From an uncultured beta proteobacterium (GTDB taxonomy: Bacteria; Pseudomonadota; Gammaproteobacteria; Burkholderiales; Burkholderiaceae_C), in the NCBI GenBank assembly GCA_903905735.1, contig CAIVHU010000034.1, positions 1 to 36,697 on the forward strand: a DNA stretch of 36,697 bases, given 5' to 3'. Below the pieces are notes generated by a model. The model was not told the DNA's origin. It saw only the letters and a list, made by a program, of their open reading frames with translations, and searched no databases. How positions within the stretch are numbered: position 1 is the first letter of the stretch; the number at the start of each line of letters is the position of its first letter. Of the stretch, positions 7,811 to 15,261 are shown one piece after another. The translations under genes and the position numbers were made by a program.

Positions 7811-8923
7811 TTACCCCTGCCGCCAGGGCAAGCCGTTGAAGCGCCAGCCACCGCGCCGGTTGCGCTGGGCGTTCTCGTCCGGGTCGCCTTCAAAACCTTC
7901 CAGGATGTTGTAGGCTTGCAGACCCATTTCCGTGGCGCGCGTGGCGGCGGCCACCGAGCGCACGCCACTGCGGCACAGCAGCAGCACTTTTTTGCCTTCA
8001 GGCACGGCGGCTTGGAGTTGCGCGTCAAAGTCAGGGTTCATGTCCATGCCAGGCCATTGCTTCCAGGCCACGGGCACGGCTCCCGGTACAAAGCCGACCC
8101 AGGCACGCTCGGCATCGGTGCGCACATCGACCAGCACCGCCTCACCAGACTCGACCCACTGATGCGCCAGGGTCACCGACACATCACCCGCGTAACCATC
8201 GGCGTGGCGCTGCACCAGCTCATGCGCCACCGGCGCGTCATGGCGCAGGCCCGAGTGCAGGTTGGCAGGCACAGCTTCCAGAATGCGCTTGGGCGGCGGC
8301 AGACTCAAAGCATCCATGATGGCGACGAACTCGGCCAACGTCTTGCCGGCCACACGCGCATTGGTCGCCTTTTCCTGGCCGATGCTCGATTGCGTTTTGC
8401 CCAGGTAGTCGTGACCCGGCCAGACGGTGGTGGCATCTGGCAGCTTGAACAGCACCTCGGTCAGGCTGTGGTACAGCGCGGCCGCACTGCCCGACTGAAA
8501 ATCGGTGCGGCCGCAGCCGTTGATCAACAGCGTGTCACCCGTGAACACATGGTCGCGCCAGACAAAACACATGCTGCCCGCCGTGTGGCCGGGCGTGTGT
8601 AGGGCCCGAATCTGTTCGCCACCAAAGCGCAGCACATCGCCGTCGTTGAGTTGCGTTGATGCCGTGGTGATGCCGCAGCCCGCCGGTGCCGTGGTTTTGG
8701 CCCCGGCCAGTTCGGCCAGCAGGCCCGCGCTGGTGATGTGGTCGGCGTGGGCGTGGGTTTCCAGCGCCCAGACCAGCTTCAGGCCGTGCTCTCGCAGCAC
8801 CTGCAGGTCACGCTCGACCTGGTCGTCCACCGGATCAATGATCACCGCCTCGTGGCTGGTGGCATCAAACAGCACATAGGTATATGTACTGGAGGCAGTG
8901 TCAAAAAGCTGGATATGTTGCAT
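7811..8923 (-). CDS. Persulfide dioxygenase-rhodanese fusion protein
   Basis: This 370-aa two-domain enzyme has an N-terminal ETHE1-type metallo-beta-lactamase fold: THAHADH at 56-62, HTPGHTAGS with His113, [17 protein letters not shown] with Asp130, and VWPGHDY with His171. This is the non-heme iron persulfide (GSSH) dioxygenase set. From about residue 255 a rhodanese domain follows, with [17 protein letters not shown] and the catalytic loop CRSGVRS (Cys317). Such fusions are known as PRF proteins, as in Burkholderia, and couple oxidation of glutathione persulfide to sulfur transfer in sulfide detoxification. ATG 8923 is chosen because MQHIQLFD is the usual start; an earlier ATG at 8980 adds unrelated residues. 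No sulfide:quinone reductase adjoins it. Confidence 0.92.
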   Translation of the reverse strand: MQHIQLFDTASSTYTYVLFDATSHEAVIIDPVDDQVERDLQVLREHGLKLVWALETHAHADHITSAGLLAELAGAKTTAPAGCGITTASTQLNDGDVLRFGGEQIRALHTPGHTAGSMCFVWRDHVFTGDTLLINGCGRTDFQSGSAAALYHSLTEVLFKLPDATTVWPGHDYLGKTQSSIGQEKATNARVAGKTLAEFVAIMDALSLPPPKRILEAVPANLHSGLRHDAPVAHELVQRHADGYAGDVSVTLAHQWVESGEAVLVDVRTDAERAWVGFVPGAVPVAWKQWPGMDMNPDFDAQLQAAVPEGKKVLLLCRSGVRSVAAATRATEMGLQAYNILEGFEGDPDENAQRNRRGGWRFNGLPWRQG

Positions 8924-9052
8924 GGCTTCACTCTCAGAATGCGGGGTGGGTTTTGAATCCGAAGGCTCTGCTCGCAGCAAGGCCAGGCGGTGATATTAAA
9001 CGCTGAGCCAATGGCAATGCTGCGCCCAGGGTGTGATTCAAACTGCTGGGGT

Positions 9053-9480
9053 CTCTCTCGAAATCAAGGCTTCACGTTCTACCCGGCACGGCGACTACGT
9101 CAAGCGCATGCGGTTTCGGGGTGAAAACACGCTCGAAATGGAAGAATCTGAACGCCAGCGACTATCGGCGCACGCCTCTCACCCCGAAGCCCGGTCGCAT
9201 CACCCAATCACCGCACCTGGCTGCCCTGGGGTCGTACCTTTCTCGCAAAACCACTCGCTTTTGTTGGACGGAGACTTGACCAGGCTATCAAAGAATCCAT
9301 CCTGCCAGCCAACCAACAACCGCGTCAAATCAGTCGGGTGATGCGCTTTGCGGAGGTAAAGGAGGAGGTCGCGCAGCGACTGGGGGACACGTAGCAAAGC
9401 TCGTCGCCCGACTGATTGGGCAACCACTGTCATGCAACCTTTGGTCCAACATCTCTCTATACGAACGCCACGCCCGCTTC
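9053..9480 (+). repeat. Dispersed ~425-bp repeat, copy B
   Basis: Plus-strand counterpart of copy A, in the opposite orientation. It keeps the inverted blocks GCATGCGGTTTCGGGGTGAA and CACCCCGAAGCCCGGTCGCA near 9110 and 9180, and the distal GCGTCAAATCAGTCGG, GATGCGCTTTGCGGAGGTAA and ACACGTAGCAAAG blocks. Small insertions and deletions relative to copy A (for example around 9360-9390) shift the frame, and the frame that is open in copy A meets a TGA in copy B near 9275. It takes up most of the 643-bp gap between the persulfide dioxygenase start (8923) and the uspA stop (9567). Confidence 0.8.
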
Positions 9481-9566
9481 AGTGACACCCAAGCTCCCAA
9501 CGGAAAAGCACGCCCCTTCGGACAGCACGCTGAAACTGCAAAAATCTACACCGACTTGGCCGGGCC

Positions 9567-9959
9567 TTAACCGGCCTTGACTGCCAGTACCGGGCAGGAA
9601 ACCGTCATCAAGATGTCCTGGGCGACGCTACCCATGATCAGTTTGCCAATTTTTGAGCGCTGGCGCAGGCCAAGGATCAACAAAGATACCGGTAGCGATT
9701 CAACCAGCGCCTCAATCTCATCTACCGCGCTTTTGCCGCGCACAAACTGCCTGAACTCGGCGCTGAGCCCCGAATTGGCCAGCATTTGCTCAACACGCGC
9801 CACATCTTCCACATCGGCTTTGGAAGGATCGTCACTGCCACCGCCCGGGCTAGCGTTGACCACCAGCAGGTGCTCGTTGCGGCGTTTGGCGATTTCAATG
9901 CCTTTGTGAAGGGCAGCCTGCCCTTCAGGGCGGGGTGCATAGGCAACCAGGATAGTCAT
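9567..9959 (-). CDS. Universal stress protein (UspA family)
   Basis: The 130-aa single-domain cytoplasmic protein starts MTILVAYAPRPEGQAAL, the usual USP first strand and loop. It ends with LLILGLRQRSKIGKLIMGSVAQDILM followed by CPVLAVKAG. The G-x2-G-x9-G-S/T element typical of ATP-binding Usps is present only in altered form (GLRQRSKIGKLIMGSVAQ), so nucleotide binding is uncertain. The start is ATG 9959; an upstream ATG at 10025 would overlap livF. It lies 55 bp after the livF stop on the same strand, so it is probably the last gene of the liv operon. That is an unusual partner for an amino acid transporter. Confidence 0.9.
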   Translation of the reverse strand: MTILVAYAPRPEGQAALHKGIEIAKRRNEHLLVVNASPGGGSDDPSKADVEDVARVEQMLANSGLSAEFRQFVRGKSAVDEIEALVESLPVSLLILGLRQRSKIGKLIMGSVAQDILMTVSCPVLAVKAG

Positions 9960-10014
9960 GACATATTTTCCTTCATACAGAGTGCTGGGCCAGGTGTCGG
10001 GGGGCTGCGAAAAA

Positions 10015-10737
10015 TCAGTGGCCACCGCCCAGATAAGCAGCCTTTACCGCCGGGTCATCCCGCAGCTGGGCCGCTTCGCCATGCACCGAGATGCGACCGT
10101 TTTCCAGAACGTAGCCGTAGTCGGCGACCTTCAGCGCGGCGGCAGCAAACTGTTCCACCAGCAGCATGGTGATGCCGCGCGACTTCAGGTCGGTGATGAT
10201 GCGAAACACCTCTTCCACCAGAATCGGTGCCAGGCCCATCGACGGCTCGTCGAGCAGCACGATTTCGGGGTTCAGCATGACCGCGCGGGCCATCGCCAGC
10301 ATCTGCTGCTCGCCCCCAGAGAGCGTGCCCGCGAGTTGGTTGCGACGCTCTTTCAGGCGCGGAAACAGCTCCATCGCTTTTTCCAGATCACCGGCAACGT
10401 CGCCTTTGGGGCGGCTGCCGGTCAGGCGCGGGAAGGCGCCCAGCTTCAGGTTGTCGGTGACGGTCATGGTGGCAAACACACGGCGTCCTTCGGGCGAATG
10501 CGCCAGACCCAGTTTGGCGATGGTGTAAGACTCCTGGCCGTCAATACGCTTGCCGTTGAGCGAGATTTCGCCAGACACCGGCTTGATCATGCCCGACACG
10601 GCGCGCATGGTGGTGGTTTTGCCGGCACCGTTGGAGCCGATCAGCGTCACCACCTTGCCGCGCGGCACCTCCAGCGAGATGCCGTGCAACACACGCACTT
10701 TGCCGTAACCGGCTTCCAGATTTTTGATACTCAACAT
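10015..10737 (-). CDS. livF: Branched-chain amino acid ABC transporter ATP-binding protein LivF
   Basis: The 240-aa ABC ATPase opens MLSIKNLEAGYGKVRVLHGI. It has Walker A GSNGAGKTTT, signature LSGGEQQMLAMARA, Walker B EIVLLDEPSMGLAP and the switch His in MLLVEQ-family context. The ending VKAAYLGGGH is typical of LivF. It powers high-affinity uptake of leucine, isoleucine and valine, or related amides, with the LivM/LivH permeases. It starts 16 bp after the livMG stop, on the same strand. ATG 10737 is preferred over the upstream ATG at 10785, which overlaps livMG. Confidence 0.94.
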   Translation of the reverse strand: MLSIKNLEAGYGKVRVLHGISLEVPRGKVVTLIGSNGAGKTTTMRAVSGMIKPVSGEISLNGKRIDGQESYTIAKLGLAHSPEGRRVFATMTVTDNLKLGAFPRLTGSRPKGDVAGDLEKAMELFPRLKERRNQLAGTLSGGEQQMLAMARAVMLNPEIVLLDEPSMGLAPILVEEVFRIITDLKSRGITMLLVEQFAAAALKVADYGYVLENGRISVHGEAAQLRDDPAVKAAYLGGGH

Positions 10738-10753
10738 GGTCTGTCCTGAATCG

Positions 10754-12691
10754 TTAGGCAGCGGTGCCGCCGAGGTAGGCTTCAATCACCTTGGGGTCGG
10801 CCTGCACGTCGGCGGGTTTGCCTTCGGCAATCTTCTGGCCAAAGTCGAGCACCGACACCGCGTCGCACACACCCATCACCACATCCATGTGGTGTTCGAT
10901 CAGGATCACGGTGATGCCGTGGTCACGGATCTTGCGGATGATGGCGATCAGGTCCTTGATGTCGGGTGCAGTCAGACCGGCGGCGGGCTCATCCAGCAGC
11001 AGCAACTGCGGGTCCAGCGCCAGCGCGCGTGCAATTTCCAGCAGCCGCTGCTTGCCATAGGGCAGGTTGCGGGCTTCTTCCTGCACCAGGTCACCCAGGC
11101 CGACAAAATTCACCAGATCCAGCCCGCGCTGCACCGAGGCAGCTTCCTCGCGTTTGTAGCGCGGCGTGTGTAACGCCACATCGACGATGTTGCTGGCAAA
11201 GGTGTGATGCAGGCCCACCTGCACATTTTGCAGAGCGGTCATCTCGCCGAACAACTGAACGTTCTGGAAGGTGCGGGCGATACCGCTGACCGCAATGTCC
11301 GACGAAGTGCGCCCAACCACCGAACGCCCGGCAAACTCGATGTTGCCCGCCGTCGGCACATAGATGCCGGTCAGCACGTTCATCATGGTGCTCTTGCCCG
11401 AGCCGTTGGGTCCGATCAGGCCGTGGATGGTGCCGCGCTTGACAAACAAATCGACCTGGTTGATGGCTTTGAGGCCACCGAACTGCATCAACACCCCCTT
11501 AGCAGACAGCAAATCCTGACCTGGTTCGATATGTCCGGTGTTGCCCGCCATCTTGATGGCATCGCGTGAGGCATCCACCAACGCCACTTCACCCAGTGAT
11601 GTTGGCATGCGCTTGCTGAAAAACAGGCCACGCACAAATCCCACGATGCCGTCCTGCAGGTAATACACCACGAACAGGATCATCAGGCCGAAGATGCTCA
11701 GACGCCAGTCAGTGATGGAATCCAGCCAGAACGAAAACCCGGCAAGCGCCAACGTGCCCACCACCGGAATAGCCATGGCCCTGGGAGTGGTCATCTTGCG
11801 CGCGATACCGATGGCACCACCCACCGCGATCATCACCGCCAGGGAGGTCGCGACGATGCGAAACAGTTCCAGATCATCGAGCAGCTTGGGCAAAATCACG
11901 ATGATGGCCGCGCCCAACAACGCCCCCGAGCGCGTCTTGCGCCCGCCCATGATCACCGCCAGCAAAAACAGCACCGTCAGCTCAAAGTTGTAGGTGTTGG
12001 GCGAAATGTACTGCTCGGAATACGCATACAGGCAGCCCGCCAGCCCGGCAAACCCGGCACTGATCACAAACGCATAGACCTTGTAGCGGTACACCGACAC
12101 GCCCATGCAGTCGGACGCCACCGGGCTGCCGCGTAGCGCCTCAAAGGCGCGACCGAGTTGCGATCGCAAAATCCGGTCCACCAGCAGCAGCGAGATCACC
12201 ATCATCGCGAAGATCAGCCAGTAAACACCGTTGTCGGTGAGCTTGATGCCCACCAGCTCCGGCTTGTGCAAGGTGATACCCATCGGGCCTTCGGTCAGGA
12301 AATCCATCTCGTTGATCAGAATCTGGATGATGGTGCCAAATGCCAGCGTCACCATCGCCAGGTACGGCCCTGACACGCGCAACGCAGGCAGTGCCAGCAG
12401 CGCGCCAAAGCCCGCCGTGACCGCAACGCTGGCCGGAATGATGACCCACAGCGGTGCGGCAAGTTTCAGGAACAGCACCCCCGCGGTGTAGGACCCAACA
12501 CCAAACAAGCCTGCATGGCCGAGTGACACCTGGCCGGTGTAGCCCACCACGATGTCCAGCCCGAATAGCAGGATGGCATAGATCATGATCGTGCCAAGCA
12601 TGTGGATGTAGTACGAATTTCCTGCATAAAAAGGTGCCAAACCCAGCACCAACAGTGCGACTGACGCTATTAAAAATGATGTCTTGCGCAT
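10754..12691 (-). CDS. Fused LivM permease-LivG ATPase of branched-chain amino acid ABC transporter
   Basis: A single 645-aa chain combines two subunits that are usually separate. Residues ~1-325 are the LivM inner-membrane permease, with many hydrophobic helices, the GYTGQVSLGHAGLFGVGSYT motif and LRGSPVASDCMGV (EAA-like loop). A linker with further hydrophobic segments follows (SIFGLMILFVVYYLQDGIVG). From ~395 to the end is the LivG ATPase: LIGPNGSGKST (Walker A), LPYGKQRLLEIARAL (signature), LLLLDEPAAGLTA (Walker B), VILIEHHMDVVM and the final VIEAYLGG. The LivM-LivG junction is in frame with no stop. Fusions of this type are familiar in Burkholderiales. It begins 2 bp after the livH stop, so translation is probably coupled. 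Confidence 0.94.
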   Translation of the reverse strand: MRKTSFLIASVALLVLGLAPFYAGNSYYIHMLGTIMIYAILLFGLDIVVGYTGQVSLGHAGLFGVGSYTAGVLFLKLAAPLWVIIPASVAVTAGFGALLALPALRVSGPYLAMVTLAFGTIIQILINEMDFLTEGPMGITLHKPELVGIKLTDNGVYWLIFAMMVISLLLVDRILRSQLGRAFEALRGSPVASDCMGVSVYRYKVYAFVISAGFAGLAGCLYAYSEQYISPNTYNFELTVLFLLAVIMGGRKTRSGALLGAAIIVILPKLLDDLELFRIVATSLAVMIAVGGAIGIARKMTTPRAMAIPVVGTLALAGFSFWLDSITDWRLSIFGLMILFVVYYLQDGIVGFVRGLFFSKRMPTSLGEVALVDASRDAIKMAGNTGHIEPGQDLLSAKGVLMQFGGLKAINQVDLFVKRGTIHGLIGPNGSGKSTMMNVLTGIYVPTAGNIEFAGRSVVGRTSSDIAVSGIARTFQNVQLFGEMTALQNVQVGLHHTFASNIVDVALHTPRYKREEAASVQRGLDLVNFVGLGDLVQEEARNLPYGKQRLLEIARALALDPQLLLLDEPAAGLTAPDIKDLIAIIRKIRDHGITVILIEHHMDVVMGVCDAVSVLDFGQKIAEGKPADVQADPKVIEAYLGGTAA

Positions 12692-12693
12692 CG

Positions 12694-13569
12694 TCAGACT
12701 TTCTTGATCGCGGATTTGCCAAACAGGCCGGACGGCTTGATGGCCAGCACCAGCAGCAGCAGCACCAAGCCCGGTACGTCCTTGTAGCCGGTGGAGATAT
12801 AAAAGCCCGTGGTGGTTTCGGCCACGCCCAGGATGATGCCGCCGATGATGATGCCCAGGCCGCTGTTGAGTCCGCCGATGATGGCCACGGCAAAGGCTTT
12901 CAGGCCCAGCACCGCGCCCATGGCCGCACCGGTCAACGTCAGCGGGGCAATCAGCGCCCCGGCAAAGGCGGCTGTAGCGCTCGACAGAGCGTAAGAAAAG
13001 GTGATCACCAGCCCGGTGTTGATGCCCATGAGTTTGGCCGCGTCGCGGTCATTGAAGGTGGCCACCACCGCTTTGCCGTAAATGGTTTTGCGGTTGAAAA
13101 ACTCGACTGCCAGCATCATCAGCACGGCACCGATCACCACCAGGATTTCCATCGGCAGCACATTGGCACCCAGAAAATGCAGCGGCGATTCGGGCAAGGG
13201 CGAAGGAAACTTCAGTGCGTCGCGTCCCCACACGTTTTCCGCCACGTTTTTGAAAATGATGCCCAAGGCGATGGTGGACATGATCCAGCCAAACTCGCTC
13301 TTGATCTTGATGGCTGGGCGCACGCCAATGCGTTCGACCACCGCGCCTTGAAACAGACCAAACAGAATCACCAGCGGCAGCATCAGCCAGTAGTTGACAC
13401 CCATGTTGACCAGTGTCAACCCGACCATCGCGCCGAGCATGAGTGCGTCGCCCTGGCCGAAGTTCAGTGTGTCGGAGGTCTGGAAAGTGAGCTGGTAGCC
13501 GAAGGCAATGACGGCGTAAATCATGCCGAGAGCCACACCGCTGTAGATGAGCTGAAGGAAAATGTCCAT
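12694..13569 (-). CDS. livH: Branched-chain amino acid ABC transporter permease LivH
   Basis: This 291-aa inner-membrane permease starts MDIFLQLIYSGVALGMIYAV and contains GYQLTFQTSDTLNFGQGDAL, the standard LivH motif. It also has GINTGLVITFSYALSSATAA and GLKAFAVAIIGGLNSGLGII. About eight hydrophobic helices are visible. It lies 109 bp downstream of livK, separated by a terminator-like hairpin, and 2 bp upstream of livMG. Relative to typical LivH it has a longer insert around residues 90-140 (VWGRDALKFPSPLPESPLHF), seen in this subfamily. Confidence 0.93.
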   Translation of the reverse strand: MDIFLQLIYSGVALGMIYAVIAFGYQLTFQTSDTLNFGQGDALMLGAMVGLTLVNMGVNYWLMLPLVILFGLFQGAVVERIGVRPAIKIKSEFGWIMSTIALGIIFKNVAENVWGRDALKFPSPLPESPLHFLGANVLPMEILVVIGAVLMMLAVEFFNRKTIYGKAVVATFNDRDAAKLMGINTGLVITFSYALSSATAAFAGALIAPLTLTGAAMGAVLGLKAFAVAIIGGLNSGLGIIIGGIILGVAETTTGFYISTGYKDVPGLVLLLLVLAIKPSGLFGKSAIKKV

Positions 13570-13614
13570 GAATCATGACCTGAAAACAGTGGAAAACCGC
13601 CCGCAAGCAGTTTC

Positions 13615-13652
13615 AAAAAAACACCGCACCAGCCACAGGGGCCAGGGCGGTG
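13615..13652 (-). terminator. Intercistronic terminator/attenuator between livK and livH
   Basis: Read on the minus strand, CACCGC and GCGGTG form the base of a hairpin whose upper stem is CCTGGCC against GGCTGG. A run of seven T follows at once (plus 13621-13615). It has the form of a Rho-independent terminator placed just after livK. Partial termination here would yield more binding protein than membrane subunits, a common arrangement in ABC operons. Confidence 0.75.
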
Positions 13653-13678
13653 CCAAGTGTCACAAAAGGGCGAAAAGA

Positions 13679-14926
13679 CTATTTCTTGATAACCAGGGCA
13701 CCCTTGGCGTTCACGTCCTTGACGCGCACTTGCGAGGCGGTTTTCTGGTCGTCCGGGTAGGCATACACCACACGCTGACCCTTGACCTCGCCAAACACCG
13801 GGATGTTGGCGGTGATGGCTTCATGGTCTTTGGCCGAGAAAGGCTTGTTGTAGGTGGTCACCACGCCATCCACCGGTGTTTTCAAGTCTTCCAGCGCCGC
13901 TTTGATCTTGGGGCCGTCGGTGCTGCCAGCCTGCTTGATGGCGGCTGCCAGCAGATAAACCGAGTCGTAACCCTGTGCGGCCGACACGGGTGAATCAATG
14001 CGGTTGTTCTTGGGCTTGAAGGTTTTCAGGTAGCTGATGATGAAGCTCTGACGCTTGGGCGTAGTCGGCTCCTGGATGAAGGTTTGCGGCATGCGCGCAC
14101 CTTCACCACCTGGGCCGGCGTTGTCGATGAAGTTGGCCATGGACAATGTCCAGCTGCCGATCATCGGTACCTTCCAGCCCAGCTTGGTCATGCCGTTGGC
14201 GATTTGCGCCAGTTCCGGGCCAATGGCGTAGGTGAGGATGGCATCGGCACCGGCCGCCTTGGCCTTGAGCAGCTGCGCGGTCATATCGACATCGCCGATA
14301 TTGAACTTTTCTTCAGCCACCGGTTTGATGCCCTTGAGCGTCAGGGCTTTTTCCAGATCCTCGCGGCCGAGTTGGCCGTAGTTGGTGGAATCGGCCAGAA
14401 TGGCGACCTTTTTGAAGCCGCGGCGGGTGACGGCCTCATCGACGATCATGGGGGCCTGGATGCTGTCGCTGGCGGCATTGCGGAAGATGTAGTTCTCAGG
14501 CTGGTCGTCAAACTGGTGCGTGACGATGGAGCCGGTGGACACGTTGTTCATCACCGGAATTTTGGCGGCTTCGTAAAAACGTTGTGAAGCCAGCGACACG
14601 CCGGTGTTGATGAAGCCCACCGTGGCCACCACTTTCTCGCGCTGGATCAATTCCTGGGCAATCTGCACGCCGCGTTCGTTCTTGGCTTCGTCATCGCGCT
14701 CGATGAGTTGCAGCTGGCGGCCCAGCACACCACCGGCCTTGTTGATCTCGTCGGTGGCCAGGCGCACGCCGTCGCGCATGCTTACCCCCATGGACGAGGA
14801 GCCACCGGTGAACGGGCCGGAGACGCCAATCTTGATCGGCTCGGCAGCCACTGCTGCCAAAGAAAAACTCACCATGGCCGAGGCCAGCGCCACAGCCGAT
14901 GCCAACTTAGCAAAACGAAATGTCAT
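13679..14926 (-). CDS. livK: Branched-chain amino acid ABC transporter substrate-binding protein
   Basis: The 415-aa type I periplasmic binding protein has a Sec signal (MTFRFAKLASAVALASAMVS, cleaved near AVAA-E). The mature part begins PIKIGVSGPFTGGSSSMGVS and has the conserved DEINKAGGVLGRQLQLIERD and DDEAKNERGVQIAQELI segments of the Leu/Ile/Val-binding group. There is no lipobox, so it should be soluble in the periplasm. The start is ATG 14926, with GGAGA about 5 bp upstream; the frame stays open to 15055 without family similarity. As first gene of the liv operon it faces icmF across a 335-bp divergent gap. The ligand could be a branched-chain amino acid, an amide or an aromatic acid; sequence does not decide. 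Confidence 0.92.
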   Translation of the reverse strand: MTFRFAKLASAVALASAMVSFSLAAVAAEPIKIGVSGPFTGGSSSMGVSMRDGVRLATDEINKAGGVLGRQLQLIERDDEAKNERGVQIAQELIQREKVVATVGFINTGVSLASQRFYEAAKIPVMNNVSTGSIVTHQFDDQPENYIFRNAASDSIQAPMIVDEAVTRRGFKKVAILADSTNYGQLGREDLEKALTLKGIKPVAEEKFNIGDVDMTAQLLKAKAAGADAILTYAIGPELAQIANGMTKLGWKVPMIGSWTLSMANFIDNAGPGGEGARMPQTFIQEPTTPKRQSFIISYLKTFKPKNNRIDSPVSAAQGYDSVYLLAAAIKQAGSTDGPKIKAALEDLKTPVDGVVTTYNKPFSAKDHEAITANIPVFGEVKGQRVVYAYPDDQKTASQVRVKDVNAKGALVIKK

Positions 14927-15037
14927 GTTGTCTCCAAATAATGATTGATGGGCCATGCCCAAGCAGCGCAGCAACCTGAACTCAGGCCCGGAGATACCTT
15001 CCGGTGATGCAGAACCGCGACCTGACAATGTCGCTGT

Positions 15038-15051
15038 TTGATAAAAATCAA
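15038..15051. promoter_or_regulatory. Perfect FNR/Anr-type box
   Basis: TTGATAAAAATCAA matches the FNR consensus TTGAT-N4-ATCAA at all ten specified positions. It lies 112-125 bp before the livK start, in the divergent livK-icmF gap. A small dyad, TGACT-ATTC-AGTCA, is 17 bp away at 15068-15081. I cannot identify a convincing -10/-35 pair, so whether an FNR-type protein would activate or repress is open. An operon ending in a universal stress gene makes oxygen control plausible. Confidence 0.55.
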
Positions 15052-15212
15052 CCATCAGGACAAACCCTGACTATTCAGTCAATTTTTTTCACGCGGTGTT
15101 GTTAATTTTTTCAAACGATTAAGTTCGAAAATCTGCCAACACCGTTGCAGCAGACTGAACCGCCTGTTGCAAAAGGTTCCGGCGTCCCGCCAATGGCTGA
15201 AAACCCGCTACC

Positions 15213-15236
15213 ATTGACGTTTACGTTAACGTCAAT
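15213..15236. promoter_or_regulatory. Operator-like inverted repeat upstream of icmF
   Basis: The arms ATTGACGTT and AACGTCAAT are perfect inverted copies separated by TACGTT. The dyad is 25 bp before the icmF ATG. ACGT-centred dyads of this sort resemble, as I recall them, the sites of MerR-family LiuR and similar regulators of branched-chain and acyl-CoA catabolism in proteobacteria. That would fit icmF, but the regulator is inferred and none is encoded nearby. Confidence 0.6.
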
Positions 15237-15261
15237 TCAGCACACACCGGAGACCAAACCG

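Noticed and set aside
9540..9580. Palindrome around the uspA stop (GGCCGG ... CCGGCC)
   Set aside because: No T-run follows on either strand and it overlaps coding sequence; probably composition-driven.
12666..12691. GCTATTAAAAATGATGTCTTGCGC-like start of livMG, resembling the repeat's left half
   Set aside because: The right half is missing and the codons give an ordinary LivM N-terminus.
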